Source: Actinomycetes bacterium
GTDB taxonomy: Bacteria > Actinomycetota > Acidimicrobiia > Acidimicrobiales > Microtrichaceae
NCBI GenBank assembly: GCA_023392475.1
Contig: JAEVZA010000037.1
Location: 1-5,906, forward strand
Length of the DNA: 5,906 bases
Direction: 5' to 3'
In this document: positions 1 through 5,906 of the stretch, piece after piece
Numbering within the stretch: the stretch's first letter is position 1
Layout: every line of letters starts with the position of its first letter
The notes under the pieces: model-generated
Databases searched by the model: none
What the model was told of the DNA's origin: nothing
What the model saw: the letters and a program-made list of their open reading frames with translations, nothing else
Made by a program: the position numbers and the translations under genes

Positions 1-913
1 CGTCGGCGCCGACCAGTTCGAGGTGCCGGTGCCGCGGGACGGCGACGGCGAGGGCACGGCGGGGCTGGAGCCGCCGGCCCCGGCCGAGCACGACCCGTGC
101 GTCGACCTCGTGTGGACGCCGACGACCACGCGGGCGCTCACGGACAACGACGCCATCCAGGTCGGCTGGATGCGGCAGTGGTCGCCGCGGCTCGCGGCCT
201 GGGAGGCGCTCGGCGTGACCGGCGCGGCGTGGGAGCCGGGCGCGGTGCGCCACCGCCGCCGCGGGGGCTCCGAGGTGGTCACGCGGAGCGGGGTCCTCCG
301 CCCGTCGGGCAGCGCGCCCGAGGTGCCGGTCCACGTGCGCGAGCTCGTGGGCACCGAGGACGGCTGGACGCACCTGTCAGTCACGATCGACCTGCCGCCC
401 GAGCTGGCCGATGTGCCCCGCGTGGGCGTCACCACCGCGCTGCCCGGCACGTTCGACCGGCTGGAGTGGTACGGCGACGGCCCGGGCGAGTCGTACCCCG
501 ATCGCCGCGCAGGGGCACGGGTGGGGCGGTGGCGGTCGACGGTGGCGGAGCAGTACGTGCCGTTCGCGTTCCCGCAGGAGCACGGGCACCACACCGGGCT
601 GCGCTGGCTGGCGCTCACCGACGGGCGCTCGGGGTTGCTCGTCGTCGCCGACGGCCCGCTGGGGTTCTCCGCCCGGCACCACGCCGACGAGGAGCTGCTG
701 CAGGCGACCCACGCCGGGGAGCTGTCGTCGGACCGGGCGCTCACGCACCTGGCGCTCGATGCCGGGCAGCGCGGGCTCGGCACGGGCTCGTGCGGCCCGG
801 ACGCCGCGCCGGAGCACCGGCTCGCCGCGGGTCGGCACCGCATCGGCGCGTGGCTGCGCTGGTTCGACGCCCGCCGCGACGACCCCGCGCACCTGGCCCG
901 CATCGTCCGCTGA
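1..913 (+). CDS. lacZ: Beta-galactosidase (glycoside hydrolase family 2), C-terminal part; 5' end outside window
   Basis: This is the tail of a LacZ-type beta-galactosidase, which hydrolyses terminal beta-D-galactosides such as lactose. About 303 residues are present, read from base 2, and the start lies beyond the left edge. The visible part matches the C-terminal beta-sandwich (Bgal small chain, domain 5). TDND (bases 140-151) and a tryptophan-rich stretch resemble the start of that domain. EWYGDGPGESYPDR (about 464-505) corresponds to the WLGLGPQENYPDR block of E. coli LacZ. YVPFAFPQEHG (about 554-586) corresponds to YTPYVFPSENG. The catalytic glutamates lie in the upstream TIM barrel and are not in view. 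At the place of the substrate-contacting Trp999 of E. coli LacZ there is a cysteine (GSCGPD, Cys codon 791-793), a variant I recall from other actinobacterial family members. The protein ends after LARIVR at a TGA that is also the first base triplet of a tandem repeat. Family assignment is firm; actual substrate is inferred. Confidence 0.9.
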   Translation, partial: VGADQFEVPVPRDGDGEGTAGLEPPAPAEHDPCVDLVWTPTTTRALTDNDAIQVGWMRQWSPRLAAWEALGVTGAAWEPGAVRHRRRGGSEVVTRSGVLRPSGSAPEVPVHVRELVGTEDGWTHLSVTIDLPPELADVPRVGVTTALPGTFDRLEWYGDGPGESYPDRRAGARVGRWRSTVAEQYVPFAFPQEHGHHTGLRWLALTDGRSGLLVVADGPLGFSARHHADEELLQATHAGELSSDRALTHLALDAGQRGLGTGSCGPDAAPEHRLAAGRHRIGAWLRWFDARRDDPAHLARIVR

Positions 914-970
914 CCCCCGATCCCGCGTTCTGACGACCGATCCTGCGTTCTGACGACCGATCCTGCGTTC
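911..970. repeat. Three tandem 20-bp direct repeats at the lacZ stop codon
   Basis: Units lie at 911-930, 931-950 and 951-970. The second and third are identical (TGACGACCGATCCTGCGTTC); the first differs at three positions. A partial fourth copy (TGACGA, 971-976) follows. The first unit begins exactly on the lacZ TGA. Because the unit length is not a multiple of three, the TGAs at 911, 931 and 951 fall in all three forward frames and close every forward reading frame. Each unit also contains CGTTCTGACGA across its junction with the next, which is the left arm of the adjoining hairpin. Function is unknown; local duplication of a terminator arm is one possibility. Confidence 0.85.
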
Positions 971-1016
971 TGACGATTGTTCGTGCTGCCTGGCAGCGCG
1001 GATCGTCATGAGAACG
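966..1016. terminator. Long imperfect inverted repeat between convergent genes; possible bidirectional terminator
   Basis: The left arm is CGTTCT (966-971) plus GACGAT (972-977). The right arm is ATCGTC (1002-1007) plus AGAACG (1011-1016). All of these pair perfectly apart from a 3-nt bulge (ATG, 1008-1010). Inside, GCTGC (985-989) pairs with GCAGC (993-997) around a 3-nt loop, extended outward by three more pairs at 982-984 with 998-1000, one of them a G-U wobble. It sits in the gap between lacZ (+) and the CoA-transferase (-), where a shared terminator is expected. There is no T-tract on either side, so a canonical intrinsic terminator is not shown; terminators without U-tracts have been proposed in actinobacteria. 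Confidence 0.45.
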
Positions 1017-1068
1017 AGTGGGAGGTCGGGGGGGGGGCGGCTGGTGCCGGGGTCTGACGGCGGCCCGC
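1017..1068. other. G-rich intergenic stretch with a G10 homopolymer
   Basis: The stretch between the hairpin and the end of the CoA-transferase gene holds a run of ten G (1028-1037) and a GGGG (1049-1052) on the + strand. No plausible gene lies here; the short forward frame crossing it runs antisense into the CoA-transferase. The run could support G-quadruplex folding, or could be a slippage-prone or mis-sequenced site. Confidence 0.6.
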
Positions 1069-2370
1069 TCAGCCGATGCGGTCGGCGGCGGCCTGCAGCT
1101 CCTCGCGGAAGTCGGGGTGCGCGATCGTCACGAGGGCCTGGGCGCGCTCGCGCACGGTCATGCCCTGGAGCTGCACGCTGCCGAACTCCGTGATCACCAC
1201 GTCGACCTGGTGGCGTGGGGTGGTGACGACCATCGACGGCGCCACGTTCGCGACGATCCGGGACACCCGACCCTCGTTCTTGACCGAGCTCGACCGCAGG
1301 CAGAGGAGCGACCGGTCGTCGAGCTCGAGGCCGGTGCCGGCCAGGAAGTCCTCGTGGCCGCCCACGCCCGAGTGCTGGTGGAAGTCGATCGTGTCGGCGG
1401 CGACCTGGCCGTAGAGGTCGACGGCGGTCGCCCCGTTGATCGACACGAAGTCGTGGTTGGCGGCGATCAGCCGCGCGTCGTTGACGATGTCGACGGGCAG
1501 GAACCGCACCGCGTCGTTGCCGTCGAGCCACTGGTACAGCTCGGGGATGCCGGCCGCGAACGTGGTGACCGAGAACCCGTCGAACTCGCCCTTCTGCTCG
1601 TTCGTCACCTTGCCGGCCTGGTGGAGGCGCATGAGCCCGGTCGTGAACATCTCCGAGTGCACGCCGTACCCGCCGCCGTCGCCGTCGGCGAGCAGCGTGG
1701 CGATGAGCGACGGGATGGCGCCGATGCCGGTCTGGAGCGTGGCGCCGTCGGGGATGAAGCCGCGGGCGGTCTCGGCGATCCGGTGGTCGGCCTCCGACGG
1801 CGCGGGGTCGGCCAGGTTCACGGGCGCGGCGTCGGTCTCGAGGAGCACGTCGATCTCGTCGACGTGCAGCGAGTGGGTGTGCTCCGGCGGCATCCCGAAC
1901 GTGCGGGGGTAGGCGTCGGAGTGCTCGACGATCAGCATCCGGCCGGGGTCCGCGCCGCAGCGGTGGAGCTCGTCGACGGTCGCGCCCGCGTGGAGCGACA
2001 GGCTGAGGTTGCCGTCGGCATCGGGCGGCGCCGCCGCGGTGGCCATGATCCTCGGTGAGAGCGCCTCGACGATGGGGGCGAAGCGGCGGAAGTCGGCGGG
2101 GACGTACTCGACGGCGGCCCCGCTGTCGCGCAGGAACCGCTCCGCCGGCCCGAAGAACCCGCTCCGGTACCGCACGCCGGGCTTGGTGAACAGCGCGTAC
2201 AGGTCGGTGAGCAGCGCCCCGAACATCTGCAGGTCCACCCAGTCGTCGCGGTCGCCGAGCGCGTGGAGCAGGCCGATCGGGTGGGCGGGACCGAGGCCGA
2301 TGGCCATCGTGTCGGTCGGTCGGACGAGGGCAGCGGCTTCGGCTGGCGAGTCGACCCGGCGGGCGGGCAT
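1069..2370 (-). CDS. Acetyl-CoA hydrolase / 4-hydroxybutyrate CoA-transferase family protein (class I CoA-transferase)
   Basis: The 433-residue cytoplasmic enzyme matches the Cat1/AcH family, which moves CoA between acyl-CoA and a free acid through a glutamyl-CoA thioester, or hydrolyses acyl-CoA. Length is normal for the 4-hydroxybutyrate CoA-transferase branch. The N-terminal domain runs to about residue 190. The C-terminal domain has the oxyanion/glycine loop QTGIGAIPSLI (213-223), the likely catalytic glutamate E240 in GVHSEMFTTG, a GVGGHEDF segment (335-342) at the usual GGxxDF motif, and the conserved tail VITEFGSVQLQGMTVRERA (392-410) followed by IAHPDFREEL (416-425). The ATG at 2370 is preceded by GAGAGGAG about six bases upstream, a good ribosome binding site. 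It is divergent from the acyl-CoA synthetase across a 57-bp gap with a palindromic operator candidate, suggesting joint control. No signal peptide or membrane segment is present. The family is clear; the acid substrates, and whether it is a transferase or hydrolase, are not determinable from sequence alone. Confidence 0.92.
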   Translation of the reverse strand: MPARRVDSPAEAAALVRPTDTMAIGLGPAHPIGLLHALGDRDDWVDLQMFGALLTDLYALFTKPGVRYRSGFFGPAERFLRDSGAAVEYVPADFRRFAPIVEALSPRIMATAAAPPDADGNLSLSLHAGATVDELHRCGADPGRMLIVEHSDAYPRTFGMPPEHTHSLHVDEIDVLLETDAAPVNLADPAPSEADHRIAETARGFIPDGATLQTGIGAIPSLIATLLADGDGGGYGVHSEMFTTGLMRLHQAGKVTNEQKGEFDGFSVTTFAAGIPELYQWLDGNDAVRFLPVDIVNDARLIAANHDFVSINGATAVDLYGQVAADTIDFHQHSGVGGHEDFLAGTGLELDDRSLLCLRSSSVKNEGRVSRIVANVAPSMVVTTPRHQVDVVITEFGSVQLQGMTVRERAQALVTIAHPDFREELQAAADRIG

Positions 2371-2375
2371 GGTGG

Positions 2376-2383
2376 CTCCTCTC
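2376..2383 (-). promoter_or_regulatory. Ribosome binding site of the CoA-transferase gene
   Basis: On the minus strand GAGAGGAG ends five bases before the ATG at 2370, a near-consensus Shine-Dalgarno at a proper distance. It supports that ATG as the true start. Confidence 0.75.
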
Positions 2384-2386
2384 GGG

Positions 2387-2409
2387 GGACGGTCCGGACA
2401 GTACCGTCC
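2387..2409. promoter_or_regulatory. Overlapping palindromes in the divergent promoter region; candidate TetR-type operator
   Basis: The half-site GGACNGT occurs as GGACGGT (2387-2393), again as GGACAGT (2396-2402), and inverted as ACCGTCC (2403-2409). The last two form GGACAGTACCGTCC, a 14-bp palindrome with a single mismatch. The first and last form a perfect 7-bp inverted repeat with a 9-bp spacer. Such symmetric GGAC...GTCC sites resemble operators of TetR-family repressors that control fatty-acid and sterol genes in actinobacteria (general knowledge of the family). TAnnnT-like -10 hexamers overlap it on both strands: TACCGT at 2402-2407 (+) and TACTGT at 2403-2398 (-). No convincing -35 boxes were seen. 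A repressor bound here could block both genes at once. The symmetry is directly visible; the regulator is inferred and is not encoded in the window. Confidence 0.55.
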
Positions 2410-2427
2410 AGGTCGACAGGGGGCAGC

Positions 2428-4089
2428 GTGAGCGGAACCACCGGCGAGATGTCACCGACGACCAGCCTGGCGACCGTCTGGGAGGCGGTCGCCGACGAGA
2501 TGGGCGACGCCGAGGCGCTGGTCCACGGCGACGTCGTGCGCACCTGGCGGGAGTTCGACCGGGTGGCCGCTCGCTTCGCCGGGCACCTCACCGCGTCGGG
2601 CCTTCGCCCCGACTCGAAGGTGGCCTTCTACCTCTACAACGGCAACGAGTACCTCGAGGCCACGTTCGGTTCGTTCAAGGCGCGGTGCGTGCCCGTCAAC
2701 GTGAACTACCGGTACCTCGAGGACGAGCTCCGCTACCTGCTCGAGAACTCCGACGCCGAGGCCGTCGTGGTGTCGGCCGAGCTCGTGGCGCGGCTCGACC
2801 ACGTGCGCGGCGGCCTCCCGCAGCTGCGCACGATCGTGGTCGTCGGCGCGGACGACGAGCACCCGGTGCCCGACTGGGCGGTCGGCTGGGACGAGGCGCT
2901 CGCGGCGGCCGAGGCGATGCCCCGGATCGACCGCTCGCCGGAGGACCTCTGGTTCCTCTACACGGGCGGCACGACCGGGATGCCGAAGGGCGTGATGTGG
3001 CCGCACCGCAGCCTCGTCGGCGCGGCGGCCCCGACGTTCCGGGTCATCAAGGCGGACGTCCCGACCGATCCGCCGGGGTTCGCCGCCGCGGCGCGCGCCT
3101 TCCACGATTCGGGGAAGGCGGTGCGGCTGCTGCCGGCCGCGCCGCTGATGCACGGCACGTCGGCGATCGCGTCGATCGGCGTGCTCTGCGCCGGCGGCTG
3201 CATCGTGACGCTCACGTCGCGCAGCCTCGATGCCCACGAGCTGTGCCGCACCGTCCAGGAGCGCCGGGTCACGCAGCTGACGATCGTGGGCGATGCGTTC
3301 GCCAAGCCGATCCTCGGGGCGCTGGAGGAGGCGGCGTCGGTCGGCGAGCCGTACGACCTGTCGTCGCTCGTGATGGTCGTCAGCTCCGGGGTCATCTGGT
3401 CCCAGCCGGTCAAGGACGCGCTGCTCGAGTGGGCGCCGCACGTCCTGCTCGCGGACCTGCTCGGCTCGTCGGAGGGCGTCGGCTTCGGCAACTCGGTCGC
3501 CCGGTCCGGCCGCCCGACCTCGACCGCGAGCTTCCGGCTCGGCGAGCACGCCCGCGTGTTCACGGAGGACGGCGACGAGGTGTCGCCGGGCTCCGGGGTG
3601 ACCGGCGTGCTCGCCGTCGGCGGGCCGATCCCGATCGGGTACTACAAGGACCCCGACAAGACGGCCGGGACCTTCCGCACGTTCGGCGGCCGCGTGTGGT
3701 CCGTGCCCGGCGACTTCGCCACGGTCGAGGAGGACGGCACGATCCGGCTGCTCGGGCGCGGCTCGGTGTGCATCAACACGGCGGGGGAGAAGGTGTACCC
3801 GGAGGAGGTCGAGGAGGCGCTCAAGCTGCACCCGGCCGTGCAGGACGCGAACGTGGTCGGCCTCCCCGACGAGAAGTGGGGCCAGTCGGTCAACGGCGTG
3901 GTCGCGCTCGCGCCCGGCTACGCGGACTCCGAGGAGCTGCGGGCCGGGATCGTCGCGCACACCAAGGAGCACCTCGCCGGCTACAAGTGCCCGAAGTCGA
4001 TCGTCGTCGTGGGGTCCATCCACCGCGGCCCGAACGGCAAGGCCGACTACCGCTGGGCGACGGCCACGGCCACCGACGCGCTGCGCTGA
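2428..4089 (+). CDS. Acyl-CoA synthetase (FadD19-like AMP-dependent synthetase/ligase)
   Basis: The 553-residue enzyme activates a carboxylic acid to its acyl-CoA through an acyl-adenylate, using ATP. ANL-superfamily motifs appear in order: P-loop YTGGTTGMPKG (178-188), LLGSSEG (344-350), the adenylate-binding Asp in VPGDF (D429), hinge LLGRG (441-445), then INTAGEKVYPEEVEEAL (449-465), and the catalytic C-terminal lysine K538 in NGKADYRWA. The spacing and wording of these blocks closely follow mycobacterial FadD19, a steroid side-chain acyl-CoA ligase, so fatty, branched or steroid-derived acids are plausible substrates; this is inference. The GTG at 2428 is chosen because AGGGGG lies about five bases upstream. 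The in-frame ATG at 2449 is an alternative with a weaker site. The upstream in-frame ATG at 2263 lies inside the divergent CoA-transferase gene and gives residues unrelated to the family. The protein is soluble, with no signal peptide or membrane helices. It shares a promoter region with the divergent CoA-transferase and converges on the phosphoesterase gene 37 bp downstream. Confidence 0.93.
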   Translation: MSGTTGEMSPTTSLATVWEAVADEMGDAEALVHGDVVRTWREFDRVAARFAGHLTASGLRPDSKVAFYLYNGNEYLEATFGSFKARCVPVNVNYRYLEDELRYLLENSDAEAVVVSAELVARLDHVRGGLPQLRTIVVVGADDEHPVPDWAVGWDEALAAAEAMPRIDRSPEDLWFLYTGGTTGMPKGVMWPHRSLVGAAAPTFRVIKADVPTDPPGFAAAARAFHDSGKAVRLLPAAPLMHGTSAIASIGVLCAGGCIVTLTSRSLDAHELCRTVQERRVTQLTIVGDAFAKPILGALEEAASVGEPYDLSSLVMVVSSGVIWSQPVKDALLEWAPHVLLADLLGSSEGVGFGNSVARSGRPTSTASFRLGEHARVFTEDGDEVSPGSGVTGVLAVGGPIPIGYYKDPDKTAGTFRTFGGRVWSVPGDFATVEEDGTIRLLGRGSVCINTAGEKVYPEEVEEALKLHPAVQDANVVGLPDEKWGQSVNGVVALAPGYADSEELRAGIVAHTKEHLAGYKCPKSIVVVGSIHRGPNGKADYRWATATATDALR

Positions 4090-4126
4090 GCAGGACCCGC
4101 GGACCAGTCATGTGTGCGCTCGCCGA
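4090..4126. other. Short convergent intergenic gap, no terminator seen
   Basis: Only 37 bases separate the stops of the ligase (+) and the phosphoesterase (-). I see a CCGCGG palindrome but no stable hairpin with a T-tract, so transcripts from the two sides may overlap at their 3' ends. Confidence 0.6.
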
Positions 4127-5638
4127 TCAGCCCGTGCCGCGGTCCTCGAGCGTCCGCAGGTCGATGCGCTGGGCCTTGAACGTCTGGTCGACGAGCGGGC
4201 GGTACGAGAACTCGTCGAGGTAGAGCGGCTCCTTCGTCGCCCGGTCGACGGTCACGATGACCGCGGTCATCGGCGTCTCCTTGCCCTTGTCCAGGACGCG
4301 CAGGCCCGCGCCGCCGGTCGAGCCGTTCACCACGAGCACCCACGGCGAACCGTCGGGGTTGTGCCCGGCGGTGACCTTGAGGGCGTGGGTGTGCCCGGCG
4401 AGGCGCAGGGGCGGCTTCGGCGAGAGGGCATCGGTCATGGCCGGGTCGTGGGTCATCACCACGTCGGGCGGCTCGGGGAGCGCCCGGTACGCCGGCAGGA
4501 GCTGCTCGTCGGACCAGCGCTTCTTGAACCTCGTCTGGCCCTCCCGGATCACGGACTTGTCCAGCTTGGGGGAGAACGTGGGGTCGCCGATGCCGAAGAA
4601 CGTGAGGCCGTCGACGTCGGTCTCGGTGCCGTCGAGGACGACCGCGCCTCGGGCTGCCGTGGCCTGCTGCGTGGCCATGGTGTCGTGGTTGCCCCGCACC
4701 CAGAGGTACGGCACGTCGAGGCCCTTCGGGCCGCCGAGGATCTCGGCCTCGACGTCGCTGCCCCAGTCGGCGTCGTCGCCGGTGTTGACCATGACGTCGA
4801 CCTTGAACGCCTTCGCCAGGCGCGTGGCGAACTGCAGCCCGGCGGCGTTGAGGTGGAGGTCGCTGACGTGGAGGATCCGGATGGTGTCGCGCTGCTCGGG
4901 GTCGGTCGTGCCGAGCAGGCCGACGTACAGGTCGGAGACGTCACCGGTGGCGCTGGCGACGCTGTCGCCGAAGGCGTCGCGGCTGTCGAGGAACGTCTTG
5001 GCGGAGCCGGCGGCCTGGGGCACGAGCGCGAGCGCGCCCGTCACCTCGGGCTCGCCGAGCGCCTCGCCGTTGAACGTCACGAGCGCGACGCCGGTGCACG
5101 CGGCGATGGCCGCGAACGGCACCACCGCGCCGGCCAGCCCGAGCTTCCAGCTCCGCCGGGCGATGCCCGTGAGGAGGCCGCCGCCGAGGGCGGCGACGGC
5201 GATGAACTCGCCGACGCCGAGGGCGAGCGACGTCGGGAGCGTGCCACCGATGTCCACCTTCGGCGGCTTCCCGCGGGTGGCGTACGCGCCGACGAGCTGC
5301 GGGTCGAGGTCGGCGACCTCCACCCGGAGCTTCATCGGCGCCCAGTGGGTGCTGAAGTCGGCGGCGCCGAGCGGTGCGAGGTCGACCACCGTGTGGCCGG
5401 TCGTGGCCGGGCCGATGCTGAGGCCGAGCGTGACCGGGCCGGCGGTGACCCGCACGGGGCCGAGCAGCCAGAGGGCGATCGACGCGCCCGCGATCGACAG
5501 CGCGCAGGTGAGCAGCACGGAGCGCGCCCCCGCCCACGTGGGGCCGCGCCCGACCTCCTGGTTGATCGGACGCCCGCGCCTGGTGCGTGGCACGTCATCG
5601 ACCTCGGGCACGTCGTCGACGTGGGGTCCGTCGCTCAT
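4127..5638 (-). CDS. Membrane-anchored metallophosphoesterase (calcineurin-like)
   Basis: The 503-residue protein has an N-terminal membrane part and a C-terminal calcineurin-like phosphoesterase domain (about 252-460). All metal-site motifs are present: DLH (D260, H262), GD (D288), GNHD (N317, H318), THD (H397) and GHTH (H416, H418), so a two-metal centre hydrolysing a phosphoester is expected; the substrate is unknown. Residues 1-39 are charged and hydrophilic, with a VDDVPEVDDVP duplication. Helices are visible at about 40-60, 136-159 and 166-189, with a hydrophilic 75-residue region between the first two. Basic clusters before helix 1 (RTRRGR) and between helices 2 and 3 (RRSWK) predict those parts inside, which places the catalytic domain outside the membrane. 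The start ATG overlaps the upstream gene's stop (ATGA) and has only a weak ribosome binding site, pointing to translational coupling. A YkuE-like, lipid-cleaving or cell-envelope role is possible but not shown. Confidence 0.88.
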   Translation of the reverse strand: MSDGPHVDDVPEVDDVPRTRRGRPINQEVGRGPTWAGARSVLLTCALSIAGASIALWLLGPVRVTAGPVTLGLSIGPATTGHTVVDLAPLGAADFSTHWAPMKLRVEVADLDPQLVGAYATRGKPPKVDIGGTLPTSLALGVGEFIAVAALGGGLLTGIARRSWKLGLAGAVVPFAAIAACTGVALVTFNGEALGEPEVTGALALVPQAAGSAKTFLDSRDAFGDSVASATGDVSDLYVGLLGTTDPEQRDTIRILHVSDLHLNAAGLQFATRLAKAFKVDVMVNTGDDADWGSDVEAEILGGPKGLDVPYLWVRGNHDTMATQQATAARGAVVLDGTETDVDGLTFFGIGDPTFSPKLDKSVIREGQTRFKKRWSDEQLLPAYRALPEPPDVVMTHDPAMTDALSPKPPLRLAGHTHALKVTAGHNPDGSPWVLVVNGSTGGAGLRVLDKGKETPMTAVIVTVDRATKEPLYLDEFSYRPLVDQTFKAQRIDLRTLEDRGTG

Positions 5639-5906
5639 CGCAGGACCCGCTTGGTCGTGATCGCCCCGTCCGCGACCGTCACGAGGTCGACCTGCCGCAG
5701 CGAGGCGTCGCGCCGGTTGAGGTTCAGCACCGCGGCGCGGAAGGCGCCGTCGCCCGAGGTCCCGGTCGTGACGCGGGCCGCGCCCCGTGACGCCGTGAGC
5801 TCGCCGCCGGTCGCGGTGAGCCGGCGGCCCGTCGACACCGCCGGCACGTCGAGGCCGGCCGGCGGCGAGCCCGTGGGATCGACCGCCAGCGCGGCCAGCC
5901 GAGTCG
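5635..5906 (-). CDS. Unrecognised protein, C-terminal part; 5' end outside window
   Basis: The reading frame is open from the right edge to a TGA at 5637-5635, giving 89 visible residues. A GTG at 5847 could serve as a start, but the frame continues upstream without a stop to the edge and with similar codon character, so a longer gene is more likely. The visible part is rich in Thr, Ala, Val and Gly, with alternating hydrophobic residues that suggest beta strands (AAVLNLNRR, QVDLVTVADG), and it ends in TTKRVLR. No catalytic motif, cysteine or membrane helix is seen. The stop overlaps the phosphoesterase start by ATGA, so the two are very likely co-transcribed and translationally coupled. I do not recognise the family; a domain of an exported or envelope protein would suit its neighbour but is a guess. 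Confidence 0.7.
   Translation of the reverse strand, partial: TRLAALAVDPTGSPPAGLDVPAVSTGRRLTATGGELTASRGAARVTTGTSGDGAFRAAVLNLNRRDASLRQVDLVTVADGAITTKRVLR

Noticed and set aside
911..976. Tandem repeats as a miniature CRISPR array
   Set aside because: The units abut with no spacers and are only 20 bp, so they are simple tandem repeats.
2263..2427. Extending the acyl-CoA synthetase to the in-frame ATG at 2263
   Set aside because: The extension lies within the CoA-transferase gene and across the operator, has no family-like sequence, and the GTG at 2428 has its own ribosome binding site.
377..2455. A 692-codon open frame on the minus strand spanning the CoA-transferase, the gap and the lacZ end
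   Set aside because: Its translation is low-complexity Arg/Pro/Ala-rich sequence with no family motif, and it overlaps well-supported genes. It is an artefact of high GC.
2452..4023. A long minus-strand frame antisense to the acyl-CoA synthetase
   Set aside because: The Arg/His/Val-rich composition is a mirror of the ligase codons; the ligase has full ANL motifs, this frame has none.
4091..5650. GCAGGACCCGC occurs just after the ligase stop and again near the phosphoesterase start, as if flanking a mobile unit
   Set aside because: It is only 11 bp, GC-rich, in one copy coding, with no transposase or other boundary signal; chance is a sufficient explanation.
4257..5660. A 467-codon plus-strand frame antisense to the phosphoesterase
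   Set aside because: Its Ser/Pro/Thr/Arg-rich translation has no motifs, whereas the opposite strand carries all metallophosphoesterase signatures.

Overview
The window is uniformly G+C-rich. Third codon positions are almost all G or C, GTG starts appear beside ATG, and the gene content (a FadD19-type acyl-CoA ligase, a Cat1/acetyl-CoA hydrolase-type CoA-transferase, a GH2 beta-galactosidase) fits a high-GC actinobacterium. Acidimicrobiia or Mycobacteriales relatives are the best guess, but nothing here fixes the genus. No RNA genes, insertion sequences or CRISPR arrays were seen.

Layout from left to right. (1) Bases 1-913 (+) are the C-terminal end of a LacZ-type beta-galactosidase that enters from the left edge. 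(2) Bases 914-1068 are a non-coding gap between convergent genes. It holds three tandem 20-bp repeats, the first starting on the lacZ stop codon, then a long imperfect hairpin (966-1016), then a run of ten G. (3) Bases 1069-2370 (-) encode a complete class I CoA-transferase/acetyl-CoA hydrolase-family protein. (4) Bases 2371-2427 are a short divergent promoter region with overlapping palindromes that look like a TetR-type operator. (5) Bases 2428-4089 (+) encode a complete acyl-CoA synthetase. (6) Bases 4090-4126 are a 37-bp convergent gap. (7) Bases 4127-5638 (-) encode a three-helix membrane-anchored metallophosphoesterase. (8) Bases 5635-5906 (-) hold the 3' end of an unrecognised gene that overlaps the phosphoesterase start by ATGA and is probably in the same operon.

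The CoA-transferase and ligase form a divergent pair. One makes acyl-CoA from a free acid at the cost of ATP. The other moves CoA between acids or hydrolyses the thioester. With a shared palindromic operator they look like a locally co-regulated acid-activation module feeding beta-oxidation; the substrate cannot be read from the sequence. The beta-galactosidase and phosphoesterase modules appear functionally separate.

Most of the window is ordinary metabolism. The points most worth a second look are the divergent operator, the repeat-hairpin element after lacZ, and the membrane-anchored phosphoesterase with its unknown partner. I do not see convincing evidence of a wholly new system.
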